A stretch of 64,000 nt of DNA from NCBI GenBank assembly GCA_036925085.1, contig JAUPFP010000002.1:3955320-4019319 (forward strand). The letters are read 5' to 3'. The notes under the pieces were generated by a model, which was not told the DNA's origin, did no database searches, and worked only from the letters and a program-made list of their open reading frames with translations. Shown in pieces: positions 1 to 11,081 of this stretch (within the stretch, counting starts at the first letter, position 1; each line of letters begins with the position of its first letter). This DNA comes from Brachycybe producta. Taxonomy: Eukaryota; Arthropoda; Diplopoda; Playtdesmida; Andrognathidae. Made by a program: the position numbers and the translations under genes.

Positions 1-257
1 ATGAGAGAAAGAAAAGTAACACATGACCACATGATATTATGTCTGCATTATATTTATTACCGTCAAAGTGGGGAGAATGACTGTAATTCTGCAATAAAAA
101 AAGACAACAACAACATTGCTATACAATTATTTTCGAGAAGCACCTATTTGGCAGCAAATCTGCATAATGAGTGGCATTCAGTGGCGTAGCGAGGGTGGGA
201 GCGGTCCGCACTTTTTTTGGAGGTTGCACCAACGAATAGAAAAGTTTTTTTTTTTTA
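1..257. other. AT-rich sequence with one hAT-type MITE terminus
   Basis: No gene recognised. At 179 the motif CAGTGGCGTAGC appears. The same motif terminates the complete hAT-type MITEs at 7180-7800 and 22138-22645, so 179-257 is probably one end of a related element. Its partner end is not identified; the inner sequence is cut by the MITE that starts at 258. Confidence 0.45.
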
Positions 258-463
258 ACAGGTAATTAGAAATTGGGACGAACAGAAGTTGGCTCCGCCC
301 TTTTTATGACGAACGCAACTTCTAATTGGTTGGTTGTGTAGTCTGACGTCACATGCTCCGCCTCTTTTCAACGTCGAACCACACAACAAACCAATTAGAA
401 GTTGCCGGTCGTCATAAAAAGGGCGGAGCCAACTTCTGTTTGTCTCGATTTATAATTGCCTGT
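258..463. mobile_element. MITE family A copy 1 (palindromic, about 206 bp)
   Basis: Fold-back element with ends ACAGGTAATTAG and CTAATTGCCTGT-like sequence, arms containing GGCTCCGCCC, and a central TGACGTCACATG. Nine copies lie in this window. Several others show 9-bp target duplications, which points to Mutator-like (MULE) mobilisation. No clean duplication is seen for this copy. Confidence 0.85.
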
Positions 464-690
464 CGTTAAACAAACAAAAATCTGACCCACGACCCACGAA
501 AACTGCGCATGCTACAATTTTTACATAAATTTTTTTTAAAGATGTTCACATTCTCGGTGGTGAGTTTAAAATTATCCGCACTCTGGCTGTAAATTTATTT
601 TAATCATTTTTCGAAATGATCTTATTGCTTTTTTATACATGTTGTCCACCTGTCAACAAGCATTCGTATTCTCTTATTAAAAAAAATGTT
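464..690. other. AT-rich sequence, nothing recognised
   Basis: No ORF, RNA or repeat structure that I can support. Confidence 0.5.
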
Positions 691-2120
691 TTAGGCTGAG
701 CTGCGACGAGCCACGAATGCAACCGCTGTCTTCACTTCTTCATTAGAGGTGACTCTTCGTCCTCGAAGGGCTGCTTTAAGGGGACCAAACAGGTGAAAGT
801 CCGATGGAGCAAGATTAGGACTATAAGGAGGTTGGGGTGACTACAGCTACCAAGGCTCACAAGCGCTACTAAGGGGAGAACAGCTACTTGGGTCTACCAA
901 AAAATAGGAAGACAAAATATAGACCTTTTTTGATCACATTCTCGTCACTGCAGCTAAAAAAATAACCCTTTCTAAATAACCTAACCGATCCTAACCGAAC
1001 CTTACCGAACATAATGAAACCTAATCGAACATAATGAAACCTAACTGAACCGAATGTAATCTAAACTAAACGTACTGATAAATAAAAAGGCCTATATTTT
1101 TTGGTAGCTGTAGTGAGCCTTGGTAGCTGTAGTGACCCTTTTGATGAAAAAAGGTCTATATATATTTTTTGGTAGCTGTAGTGACCCTGGTAGCTGTAGT
1201 GAGCCTAGTAGCTGTAGGGTTGGGGGTCACTACAGCTACCAAAGCTCACAAGCGCTACTAAGGGGAGAACAGCTACTTGGGTCACTACAGCTACCAAAAA
1301 AATTAATAGACCTTTTGTTCATCAAAAGGGTCACTACAGCTACCAAAAAATAGGGGGACAAAATATAGACCCTTTTTTTATCACTTTTTCGTCACTACAG
1401 CTAAAAAAATAACCCTTTCTCCCTAAAATAACGGAACCTTACCTAATAAAACCTTACCGAACCTTACCTAACCAAACCTTAACGATCCTAACCAAAAAGT
1501 ACCGATACTAACCGATCCTAACCAAACCTAACCGATCCTAACCAAACCTAAATGAACCTAACCGATCCTAACCAAACCTAACCGATCCTAACCGAACCTT
1601 ACTGAACATAATGAAACCTAACTGAACCGAATGTAATCTAAACTAAACATATTGATAAATAAAAAGGCCTATATTTTTGGTAGCTGTAGTGACCCTCGGT
1701 AGCTGTAGTGACCCTTTTGATGAAATAAAGGTCTATATTTTCTTTTTGGTAGCTGTAGTGACCCTAGTAGCTGTAGTGAGCCAGTCCCAGCTGTAGTGAC
1801 CCAGTTAGCTGTAGTGAGCCAGTCCCGCTTTAACACCTCAAAACGAAGTTTGTGCAGAATGTAAACAGTGTGGGCAAAGGTGTTTGTGGACGTGCATTGT
1901 GATGCAAGATCCACAAAGCCCTTGGACAGCAGTCCTCTGCGTTTAATCCGAAGTTTAGGGTTGCTCACTGAAGAGCAGTTGAATCTCGCTGTAACGAGCA
2001 CTGTTGATTGTTGAACCTCTTTTTTTCTCCTGATAAGTGTTCCAATACTGGCCCTTGAGAATCTCAGAAAACCAGAGTGTGGATAATTTTTGAGTCGCCC
2101 TTCGTACAAGCACGCACGGA
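691..2120 (-). pseudogene. Mariner-family transposase pseudogene, split by an insertion
   Basis: DDE transposase relic of the Tc1/mariner superfamily, which would cut and paste its own element. Reading the minus strand, pieces in different frames match mariner order: DSQGPVLEHL-like sequence with a stop just before it (near 2050), a piece with RRGLLSKG (near 1930), NARPQT (near 1890), then after the interruption PPYSPNLAPSDFHLFGPLK (near 800) and a stop at 691-693. The last block is the conserved mariner C-terminal catalytic region. The reading frame is broken by stops, frameshifts and about 1 kb of foreign tandem-array DNA (839-1826). The N-terminal DNA-binding half and the terminal repeats were not found. 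Family assignment is firm; function is lost. Confidence 0.82.
839..1826. mobile_element. Family F element(s): tandem-array termini around TTAGG-like cores
   Basis: Many copies of GGTAGCTGTAGTGACC in both orientations bracket two cores made of a roughly 10-bp repeat of the CCTAACCGAT / CCTAACCGAA type (about 973-1064 and 1430-1640). The 3' part (1217-1826) is the reverse complement of the complete element at 8788-9428, ending in the same GGGACTGGCTCAC sequence. It interrupts the mariner transposase. No target duplication is visible, so it may be two elements plus a deletion. Confidence 0.75.
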
Positions 2121-2298
2121 TGCACGTGCAGATAACACAGCAGACATTCACCTATACTCATAATAATAAAACAAAATATGTCAGACACACGAAAAGAGAG
2201 TAATCGCCAATCTTTATGAATTACATTTTCATTTACATATAACATCTAATCGAATACACACATCACACAAGATATTAAAAGCACAATTAGCTGCAGTG

Positions 2299-2358
<60 letters not shown>

Positions 2359-3419
2359 CCTTTAAATCTTTTATGGTGTTCTATGATATGTTTTAAATGG
2401 GCAAATATGACTGCAATGTTTAGTTACTTTTACAATGTAGGAAGAAAAGAAAAAAAGGGAAAAAGAATAAAGACTTGTGATGAGAAAAATGCTTGCTAAT
2501 GAAAATAATCTCTAGAGAAACCTCTGTTTTGTACTCTGTAAAAATTAGCATAATGTTAGATTGTAAAAAAAAGCAAAAGTCTAGAGATGTGTCTCCCACA
2601 GCTATAAGGGATATGTATTTCTACAATGTTTTTGTTAACAATAAAGTTCTTAATTAGTGTTTTACGTGTTTGCTCATGTATTAATTCACGTTTTGCTCTA
2701 TGAGCATTGAGCATGTGTGTTTGTCATGCGCGCTTTCTCTCTCTCTCTCTCTCTTTTTGTGTTGTTGTACATACAGCCCTGTACTTGTCTGTGTTATTTA
2801 CGTGTTTGTTGCATATATGACTACGGCCTCCACACGCTTATATAAAGGCTTTGGGCCGCTTAACCCTTTTTTAGGTGGATACAGTATGTTTTGTCTATGG
2901 TGGCATTCATTTGATGTAATTGTTCATTACACGAAATGTACGTCCATTTTCAGTGAAGTGAACATAAGTTGGCCTACTACAACACACGAAAATCAGGTTT
3001 GGCGAAGTTTTTTTCTCCCAGGGGTGGTATTTACCAGATATTACCACAGTATTTACCATCTGGGAATAATGGCCAGTTTTAGACAATTTCAATTTTTAAG
3101 CCAATTTTTTTTCTCTCATACAGTCTGCGTCTTACAGTGGTAAACCCCCTCCCCCCCCCCATCTTTGCCACAAAAATGGAGGGGGGGGGGAGATACTTTC
3201 GTTTTTGGAAATTTAAAATGGCGTCGTTTGGTGACTTGGGAAAAAGTCATTTCATTTTTAAGTTTTTTTTTATGGTTTTAATGACTTATTTTAAAATTAA
3301 AAAATCGTTTTGACAATCATTGGGTAAGTTTTGACAATATTTTGAGACGAAATTTCTGGAGGTAAATGGGGGGGTTGTGAAAAACACAACCATTCAATTG
3401 TGCAAAGGGGTTCAAGTTG
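2121..3419. other. Non-coding stretch with microsatellites
   Basis: Contains a (GA)n run at 2305-2356, a (CT)n run near 2735-2755, and a C-run/G-run hairpin at about 3148-3192. A segment at 3211-3360 is a diverged copy of 28205-28372. No supported gene; short ORFs here look like chance. Confidence 0.6.
3211..3360. repeat. Dispersed repeat R, copy 1
   Basis: Shares a long stretch beginning AATTTAAAATGGCGTCGTTT with 28205-28372, with small indels. Fragments of similar sequence recur near 27860 (reverse), 32880 and 44560. Type not identified. Confidence 0.6.
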
Positions 3420-3625
3420 ACAGGCAGTTAGAAATCGGGGAGAGCTTCAATTGGCTCCGCCCTTGTTATGATGAACGCAACTTCTAATTGGTTGGTTATG
3501 TAGTCTGACGTCACATGCTCCGCCTCTTTTCAACGTCGAATCACACAACGAACCAATTAGAAGTTGCCGGTCGTCATAACAAGGGCGTAGCTAACTGAAG
3601 TTCTCTCCGATTTCTAACTGCCTCT
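3420..3625. mobile_element. MITE family A copy 2, with 9-bp target duplication
   Basis: Palindromic element flanked by TTCAAGTTG at 3411-3419 and 3626-3634. Ends ACAGGCAGTTAG and CTAACTGCCTCT. Central TGACGTCACATG is present. Confidence 0.9.
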
Positions 3626-4191
3626 TTCAAGTTGTAAATATGTGACAAATGTGTGCATCATGTGGATCAGGTTTGACACACTGTACATACGAACGCGTTG
3701 TGATGAGCTTTGAAGTAAGTCTTAATTGAAGAAGATAAAAAGTTTAATCAAGTTTTTCTTTTTTAAAAAAAAATTTGGTAATAATACCTAGACTGTTTTT
3801 ATGTTTTTGTTCTATTTTTTGCCTTTTCCAACCCCGTTATATTAAAATAGCTAAAGGTTTTTATTGTAGTTATTTATTTTTTAGAAGACAATTTTGACTA
3901 TAATTTCACCCAATTTCTTTTACTCTAAGGTTTAGCGCCAAATCTTTCTTTCTTTCATTTTTTTTTTCGACTAAAAAAAAAAGCATTTCCTTGTTGAGCC
4001 ATTATATTGAATGTGTAAAACTTAAGTCTTTGAAAGTCGTTTTCTATCCGTTTTTATGTCAATCTTCAGTATATGAGAAACGAAAACAACACAATTTTAT
4101 ATTTAGACCATATAAAATTCAATGTAGAAGGATGGATCCTGTATGTGTACACAATGTTGTTGCTGTGATTGTTTCATACTTTAGAATAATA
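3626..4191. other. AT-rich sequence, nothing recognised
   Basis: Low-complexity T/A-rich DNA. The ORF beginning near 3991 has no recognisable domain and is treated as chance. Confidence 0.5.
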
Positions 4192-4289
4192 GGTTACTGT
4201 CAATCTGCAGAATCAGTCAGTCTGCTTATTGCCTAGGCAATCTGGAAAACCCCCAAACTGCTAGGGAATCTGCAAAAATTCAAATTCAT

Positions 4290-5096
4290 TTTAGGATTAA
4301 ATGTACAAAAAAAGTCTTGTTATTTTACTTTTGTGAGGCCTCTATTAGAATATGTGCTCACCGATTCGGAATTCTTATCGAGGTAACCTAACATATGAAA
4401 TAGAAAAGGTACCGCGTAGGGCTGCAAGATTCGTTAAAGGTAAATACATGTACTCTTGACAGTGTGACCCTCGTGCTAGATGGACTTCAGTGGGAATCAC
4501 TAGCAAACCATAGAGCTGAACAAAGCCTTGCCCTTCTTGAACGCTTGCTAGTTCCAGACAACGGATCATTGTTAAATGGAATTCTTACTAGAAACCCTCT
4601 TATAAGTAGGGTTCGGATTTTCATGCAATATCAAGCTAAATGTTTCTCAATCTGTGGCCCAAAAGCCAACTGTGAAATAACAATCTCACATTTAGAGATG
4701 GACCAACAATTATGATTTTTTTTCAATCAAAAACACTGGTTATAGGCTAGAACGTTTTAGTCGACAACTGATAGTAACCAGACATCTAGCCTCTAACCAA
4801 CCTTGATTAGAAAACAAAGCATAATTTCAGTTGTTCTACTGCTGATGATTAATTGATTACTTGACACTTGGGCCACAGATTGAGAAACATTTGTTTGATT
4901 TTTGCATGAAAATCCGAACCCTACTTATAAGTAGAAATGGCCATCCAAAGGCTATTAGAGAAATAGGAGCTAGAACTGATGCATATTTGTGGTCTTTCTT
5001 TCCAAATGTATTTAGACTATGGAATACTCTTCCAGCAAATAGTTCTGTTTTAGGACGAGTTCAATTTAACGATGATGTCTATGCCTCGTCTCAGTG
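4290..5096 (+). pseudogene. Non-LTR retrotransposon reverse transcriptase, C-terminal fragment (CR1/Jockey-like)
   Basis: Pieces in shifting frames match the thumb and C-terminal end of LINE reverse transcriptases: IEKVPRRAARFVKG (about 4395-4440), LQWESLANHRAEQSLALL (about 4480-4535), LLNGILTRNPLIS, then after the nested MITE RNGHPKAIREIGARTDAY and FFPNVFRLWNTLPANSS, with a stop at 5094-5096. This order (RRAARF, LxWxSL, RLWNxLP) is typical of CR1/L2/Jockey-type elements. All catalytic RT motifs, the endonuclease and the 5' end are missing. Dead fragment. Confidence 0.8.
4607..4923. mobile_element. hAT-type MITE with 8-bp target duplication CTTATAAG
   Basis: 317-bp fold-back with ends TAGGGTTCGGATTTTCATGC and the inverted copy. 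It is flanked by CTTATAAG at 4599-4606 and 4924-4931. Removing it rejoins the LINE reading frame across the site, which confirms the boundaries. Confidence 0.88.
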
Positions 5097-5287
5097 ACAA
5101 CCATTTGTGATTGAGAATTGTTCCCCCCCCCCTGTCACATGGCTCTCGAGCTGATTGCAGGTGTACTTGATTGAATAGAAGTGAAAATAGGTATTGAATT
5201 TTGCAGATTCACTAGCAACGTTGATCGGTTTTTGCAGATTGCCTAGGCTATGTGCAGATTGACTGATTCTGCAGATTGACAGTAACC

Positions 5288-5693
5288 AACAGTGTATATG
5301 GTAGTATAATATGGCTGTTGAATTTTACTATATAGCAATAATATACAGCATATTTACTGTATATGGAGCTTCAAAATGGAACTTTTTTTTTAGATTGGGT
5401 AATTTATTTTATCAATAAATTCATTCATGTTTGTTTTACTGCTTTATATTGTCTCATATATTGCATATTGGAACCAAAATATGCGGGGAGGAAAAGGGAG
5501 GGGGGGGGGGGGGGAGAGAGAGGGAGGAGGAGGAGGTCATTAATGCACGGGATTGACTTTTCTAAAATCACAATACATTTGAGGTGCTTTCAGTGATTGC
5601 CTAGCGACAGGATGAAATACGGTTTATGTTCCATTAATTTTAAACCCCTAGGGAGAAGAAGAAAAGGTGCAATAGATGCATTATCCTTAGGCT
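5288..5693. other. Non-coding with G/GA-rich run
   Basis: No gene. Contains a G-run followed by GGGAGGAGGAGG-type sequence at about 5496-5536. Confidence 0.5.
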
Positions 5694-5901
5694 AAGGTCC
5701 CACATGCGGAAGAAACAAACTGAAAATGTAACTTTTACCTAATTTAAATAATTCTAATTCTATTTTATTTTGGCTGGACAGTAAGACAAAAAAAATAAAT
5801 AAAAGCGAAATAAATAGAATAGAATTATTTAAATTAGTTAAGTTTAGTTTGTCATATTTTTTTTGTATTTTCTGTTTTGTTTTTTCTGCGTGTGGGAGCT
5901 T
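5694..5901. repeat. Fold-back MITE-like hairpin
   Basis: Inverted arms: AAGGTCCCACATGCGGAAGA at the left, complement of TCTGCGTGTGGGAGCTT at the right, with a second AT-rich inner pair (TTTAAATAATTCTA and its complement). No target duplication found. Confidence 0.65.
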
Positions 5902-5955
5902 GGCTTTATACATTCTTTAAAAAACATAAACACAAATAGTATACCTCGTCTACGC

Positions 5956-6673
5956 TAATACTTTGTACACAGATGAGTTAAATGAATCCAAATTAAATGT
6001 TTAGGTGAATTATACGGAATCCAGTTAAGGACGTGAACCAAATAAAAATTGACTTTATTATTAATATTTTAAATTGAAATACTAAATCTATATTTCGTCA
6101 ATAGTTTTTATAATTATATTTAAGTATTAACTCAATATTTTCAGATTATTAACTGAATAAATTGAATTCGACATATTGTTTGTTTGCCCTTCACGGGGCT
6201 CTGTAGAACACATTTATTATTTAAATGCATTGAAATTATCAGGTGCGTACTAGGTATTAAAGGCATTTAAATTAATTGTGGTTAGTTGAGTTATACGGAG
6301 TCCAGTTAAGAACACGAAAAACTTAAAATTGACATCATTACTTAATATCTGACAATCTAATTATTTCGTTACTTATACCTAGTATACACCTGAAAATGTA
6401 AATGCATTTAAATAATAAACGTGTTCTACGGTGGTCTGTGAAGGACAAACAAACATATCGAATTCAATTTATTCAGTTAATAATCGGAAAATATTGAGTT
6501 AATACTTAAATATAAAATATGAACTATTGACAAAATATTGATTTAGTATTTCAATTTAAAATATTTAATAAAGTCAATTTTTATTTGGTTCATGTCCTTA
6601 ACTGGATTCCGTATAATTCACCTAAACACATTTATTTTGAATTCATTTAACTCATGTGTGTACAAGGTATTAA
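5956..6673. mobile_element. Long AT-rich palindromic MITE (family G)
   Basis: About 720 bp. The left arm (5956-6260) is repeated in reverse complement on the right (6370-6673), including GGTGAATTATACGGAATCC and its complement GGATTCCGTATAATTCACC. Termini TAATACTTTGTACAC and GTGTACAAGGTATTA. Only copy in the window. Confidence 0.8.
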
Positions 6674-6802
6674 GGCCCAAATTAAAAAAAAGAAACATGG
6701 CACTTGAACTTTAACTTAAGCTATCTGAGCAGGCCTCCAATTTCGAAAAAAAAAAACCTGTCAATTTCACTTAATAAAACGAGGATGTTTTTTTTTTTCT
6801 CT

Positions 6803-6936
6803 TAAGGCCTTCTTTCCATTGGGATGAAAATTTGAATTTCTTGCCTATTCAATATCATAAGACGGGGCCACGTTTCTACTATTTTTCACCATTTGAAATT
6901 TCCAAAAAGTTCAAATTTTCATCCCAGTGGCCTTAG
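6803..6936. repeat. Short fold-back repeat (family K)
   Basis: Arms TAAGGCC...TTGGGATGAAAATTTGAA and TTCAAATTTTCATCCCAGTGGCC form a hairpin around GGGGCCACGTTTCTA. Related sequence forms the 8355-8760 block. Confidence 0.65.
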
Positions 6937-7179
6937 AGTAAGATTACTGCTCAGAGGTTTCAAAATGGTGGGCATAACCAAACCGACCCTATTCAGTTAG
7001 TGTTAGTGCTGCAAAAATGTTCACAAGGGCTACTTTCGGTGAAACGTTATTTAAAGTTAATTGTAGATGGGGGGACCAGCTTGACGTCAATTTTTAATCT
7101 TGTGTTCCTTCTGGTTAGTGCACCAAAAAATGCTTATACTTCTGGTTTAATAAGGTAATTATTCGTCGAGGACCACGAA

Positions 7180-7800
7180 CAGGGGCGTAGCTAGGCAACC
7201 GCAAGACCCACAACTGCGGGGGGGGGGGGGAGCGCAGGAGGTTTGGGGGCGCAAAAAACGAAATGAAAGTTATGTATTTTCAAAAATAATTGAATAAATC
7301 AACTTTCATTTAATATTTACTTTTAAAAACTACATACTTGCACCAGTAAATCTTCATAGAGATCAATGGGCACAACAGAGGAACGGTCGGAACAACGGTA
7401 GGAATAGTCGGAAAAATAGTAGGAACAGTCGGAAGGTTAGGATTAGTTAAATTAAGCTTGTTGCAGGGTGGTTGGGGGCGCAGCCTCCAGTTTTTAAAGA
7501 ATTATTAAATCAAATTGGTCCATTGTTCGACTGTTTCCAAATTTAATTAACGGGAGGAACGGTCGGAACAATGGAAAAATTTGTGTTTTAATAATTCTTT
7601 AAAAACTTGACCCCCTGCAACATGCTTAATTTCCTAACCTTTCCTGACCTTCTGACTGTTCCTACTGTTGTTCAGACCTGTTCCGCCGTTCATCAAAATA
7701 GCACCCCCACCCAGTATGAGGGCTATTTGGAGAGGGAGGTAAGGGGGCGCAACGTTTTAAGTGGCCGGGGGGGGCGCAACAAATCCTAGCTACGCCACTG
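7180..7800. mobile_element. hAT-type MITE (CAGTGGCGTAGC family J)
   Basis: 621 bp with ends CAGGGGCGTAGCTAG and CTAGCTACGCCACTG, flanked by ACCACGAA (7172-7179) and ACCACGAG (7801-7808), an 8-bp target duplication with one mismatch. No transposase inside; G-rich subterminal runs. Confidence 0.88.
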
Positions 7801-8354
7801 ACCACGAGTCAAGGTAGTTCTGTTCGTCGGTCGGTGTTTTTGTTAGTGCTACTTCCGGTCAAAATTTATTAAACATTGATTTTTTTTTTTGGTAGTTGCC
7901 AACTAACGTCTACGTTTTGAACCTCATTGTTACAAAATGGTTTCACGTTTTTTACTGTAGATTAGCTAAGCTTTCAGTAAAATTTCTTCATCTTTAGCGC
8001 GTTACAAAACCAAGTCTTTAGCTATAAATCTGGAAATCAATGCTATATATAGAGAGAGCTATTTTCTCTAGAAATTTGTGTGAATCTAGCAGAAATTTCC
8101 GGATAACTTGTTTTTCTTGCAAAACTGCTACGCGTGTTGGATAAAGATTGATGTGGGTGAATGCGTGCAATATGTGCGTTTGTACTCACGTGTGTACCAT
8201 ATGATAGGATTTGTAGCAAATCCCTGGTGATTTTTTTTTCTCACTCTAATGATTTGAGTTTCAAATATTATTCCTGCCTATACAGGGTGATTCACTTGAT
8301 ATGTTGAAGCTATACATAATAGAAAGAGATTAATAAATTCATTTTAAAAAGCTT
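7801..8354. other. Non-coding, nothing recognised
   Basis: No coding signal. TACAGGGTGATTC at about 8281 resembles a mariner terminal repeat start but no partner end was found. Confidence 0.45.
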
Positions 8355-8765
8355 AAGGCCTTGTTTTTAACTTGGGAGGTGAAAATTTGAACTTTTTGAA
8401 AATTTCAACCGGTGAAAAATAGAAGAAAACGTGGCCCCGTCTACAGTATGACAGTAAATAGGCGGAGGCCGCGTATGTTCTATTTTACACCAGTTGAAAA
8501 ATATTCACAAGTTTTGAAAAATGCAACTGGTGAAAGATAGAAGAAACGGGTGGTCCCCGCCTATAATAGTGAATTGGCGGGGGGCGGGGAAGGCACGTTT
8601 GTTCTATTTTTCAACAGTTTAAATTTTCACTGAGTTCAAATTTGCACCACAGTGGAAACAAGGCATTTGGTCTTGTTTACACTGTGGCGAAAATGTTAAC
8701 TTTTTGGAAGTTTCAATTGGTGAAAATTAGAACGCACGTGACTTCCGCTTATAATAGTGAATAGG
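8355..8765. repeat. Clustered family K fold-back fragments
   Basis: Several alternating copies of GGTGAAAAATAGAAGAAA-like and TTCTATTTTTCACC-like sequence with GGCGGAGGCC-type blocks, apparently related MITEs inserted in or next to one another. Exact boundaries not resolved. Confidence 0.5.
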
Positions 8766-8787
8766 CGGAAGCCACATGCGTTTTATT

Positions 8788-9428
8788 GGGACTGGCTCAC
8801 TGCAGCTAACTGGGTCACTACAGCTACCAGGCTCACTACAGCTACCAGGCTCACTACAGCCACCAGGGTCACTACAGCTACCAAAAAGAAAATATAGACC
8901 TTTTTTCATCAAAAGGGTCACTGCAGCTACCAAGGCTCACTACAGCTACCAAAAAAATACAGGCCTTTTCATTTATCAATACGTTTAGTTTAGATTACAT
9001 TCGGTTCAGTTAGGTTTCATTATGTTCGATTAGGTTTCATTATGTTCGGTTAGGGTCGGTAAGGTTCGGTTAGGTTTGGTTAGGATCGGTAAGGTTCGGT
9101 TAGGATCGGTAAGGTTCGGTTAGGATCGGTTAGGTTTGGTTAGGATCGGTTAAATTCGGTTAGGTTCGGTTAGGTTCGGTTAGGTTCGGTTAGGATCGGT
9201 TAGCTTCGGTTAGGTTCGGTTAGGTTTTGTTAGGATCGGTTAGGTTCGGTTAGTATCGGTACTTTTTGGTTAGGATCGTTAAGGTTCGGTTAGGTAAGGT
9301 TTTATTAGGTAAGGTTCGGTTAGGTTAGGGAGAAAGGGTTATTTTTTTAGCTGTTGTAGTGAGGAGAAAGTGATAAAAAAGGTCTATTTTGTCCCCCTAT
9401 TTTTTGGTAGCTGTAGTGACCCCCACCC
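8788..9428. mobile_element. Family F element with TTAGG-like core and 8-bp target duplication
   Basis: 641 bp flanked by perfect GTTTTATT repeats (8780-8787 and 9429-9436). The left end is an array of CTCACTACAGCTACCAGG; the right end is the inverted GGTAGCTGTAGTGACC. The core (about 9000-9330) is a 10-bp repeat alternating GGTTAGGTTC and GGTTAGGATC. Opposite orientation to 1217-1826. No coding sequence. Confidence 0.85.
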
Positions 9429-9436
9429 GTTTTATT

Positions 9437-9894
9437 TTTCATCAATTGAATTTTTTTTTAAAAAAAGGCATTATTGATTAAAATTTTAAAACTAGACGGG
9501 AAAAAGTGGACCATTGTTATTTGAAGAAAATTTCTGTTAATGCTCGTGTATTTTTAAATAGTAGATTATTTAGTATTTGTAAAGTTAACTATGCAATTTT
9601 ATCTATCGTGCACTATACAAATTAAGAGTGATTACAGACCAATAACGTCTATGTTTTAATAGCCAGAGTTTTTATATCCAATAAAAATAGTTTTACAATC
9701 GGCTATTAATCTAGAAAAAAAAACCCTAGAAACTTGCTTTTAGAAGCTAGAAAAGTGAATGAGTTGTTTAAAACGATTTTCACGTTTGATGTCTTTCCAA
9801 ATAAATTTTATACGAACTAAAAAATTTAATAAATTTCTTTGCAAATTGTCCAGAAACTTTAAACGTTCTCAAAATGGGATAAATTTTAGTTTAA
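9437..9894. other. AT-rich sequence, nothing recognised
   Basis: The short ORF starting near 9759 runs into the MITE at 9895 and is not credible. Confidence 0.5.
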
Positions 9895-10240
9895 GAGGCT
9901 ACATCACTAAATTACTTGAAAAAAAAATCTCCGCAAAGAGCGCTAGCATCGTTTTTCTATTGAGTATGGCCATAGACCCAATGTTAAAGAAAAAATGTTA
10001 ATGTTTAAAATACACAGTAGTCGAGTCAATATGTTTATTTTTAATATTTAAAGTTGTCCGATTTTAATTATTCAAAGTGCAATGTGCACCTTAAATATAT
10101 GCTGATCGAGTGATAAAATGAGAAAAAAATTGGTCATTGCGGTTATATTTTTAACAATGATTTCAAAGGCGCGAATTTCTAACTCTTATGTTAAACTCCA
10201 TTGAGTACGCCCAAATAAGAAAAAAACATCCATTAAAAAT
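9895..10240. mobile_element. Palindromic TTAA MITE family D, copy 1 (left half)
   Basis: Starts GAGGCTACATCAC after TTAA, and contains CCGCAAAGAGCGCTAGCATC and AAGTGCAATGTGCACCTTAA, as in the full copies at 33116-33856 and 23329-24018. It stops abruptly where the Gypsy LTR begins, so the LTR element inserted into it. The other half is not found beyond the gap. Confidence 0.85.
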
Positions 10241-10550
10241 TGTAACATCCCCATTTCCGTAGGGTTAGTAGAGAGATCTCTACTAGCCATCTAGAAGTGT
10301 CGAATGGATGTTGATGATTAAGTCTTTCGGTCTATTGGCTCCTGTGTTGCTACTTAACCACCAGGGACACAAGGGTCGGTACCTCAGGAGACCTGTGGTA
10401 GAGAATATTGTAGAGATGTCGTCTTACACTCGGCTGCTGGAGACTTCGTTGTCCGGTGGAAACATCGGCTACGTGGCGGCTATAATTCTAAGTCCCACTC
10501 CCATAAAATGACTGAGTCCACACATTGAATTCGTATGTTGAAAATGCTCT

Positions 10551-10556
10551 TTTATT
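10551..10556 (-). promoter_or_regulatory. Poly(A) signal in Gypsy LTR
   Basis: AATAAA on the minus strand (TTTATT on +), about 100 bases downstream of the LTR TATA box, as expected near the end of the R region. Confidence 0.6.
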
Positions 10557-10653
10557 CAATAAACAGAGAGTCCTGTAGATTGAGAGATATCGCATCGGTC
10601 TTGCAAGGTCTTAAGCATAAAGACGGTCTGTCCTCTCAATCTACAACCTCTTG

Positions 10654-10661
10654 TATTTATA
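10654..10661 (-). promoter_or_regulatory. TATA box in Gypsy LTR
   Basis: TATAAATA on the minus strand in the LTR (context GGGTATAAATACAAG), upstream of the poly(A) signal. Likely marks the end of U3. Confidence 0.65.
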
Positions 10662-11081
10662 CCCAAAATACAATACAAACATCTGATTATGATAACAAAG
10701 GCTCCAGGTGTGTCCAAGTCTCTCGGACACACTCGGACCTAGAAGTGAACTATCACTTAACAAGAAAACGAAAACATCTATAAGATGTATAAATTATAAC
10801 AATACAGAAGGATGTACGATCATCCTTCTATTAACAATTTGTAAAGATTCTCACGTCCAAAAGTTCTGCATCGATGGTTCTTCTAGGATCTATCCTATTA
10901 ACCATCGATGTAGTACTTTTGGGCTATTCTTCTCATCTTGGAGGGCAGGGAGTCATCGTCGTAATGACCTCCCGGCCACCCCCAAGCATGAGGTGAGAAC
11001 CTTTCATCGATACAAACTTGATTACAGGGTGTCTACAAAAACGAACGAATTCCAAACGGTGAATTCGTTACAACCCCCAAC

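Larger units (their letters stand above)
4192..5287. mobile_element. Fold-back element enclosing a LINE fragment
   Basis: The outer arms are inverted copies: GGTTACTGTCAATCTGCAG at 4192 and its complement ending at 5287, each with a nearby TTGCCTAGGC motif. Between them lies the 3' coding end of a non-LTR retrotransposon. Either the LINE inserted in a palindromic MITE or the MITE captured it. No outer target duplication is evident. Confidence 0.65.
10241..11072 (-). repeat. 3' LTR of the Gypsy element (832 bp)
   Basis: Bounded by perfect 6-bp inverted ends TGTAAC and GTTACA. Immediately inside (11073-11081) is ACCCCCAAC, a GTTGGGGGT polypurine tract on the minus strand. It carries a TATA box, a poly(A) signal and a strong hairpin (10858-10922). 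Only one LTR is present, so its age cannot be judged. Confidence 0.88.

Noticed and set aside
3144..3192. C-run/G-run pair as a G-quadruplex regulatory element
   Set aside because: Simple homopolymer runs occur at many sites here and nothing links this one to a gene.
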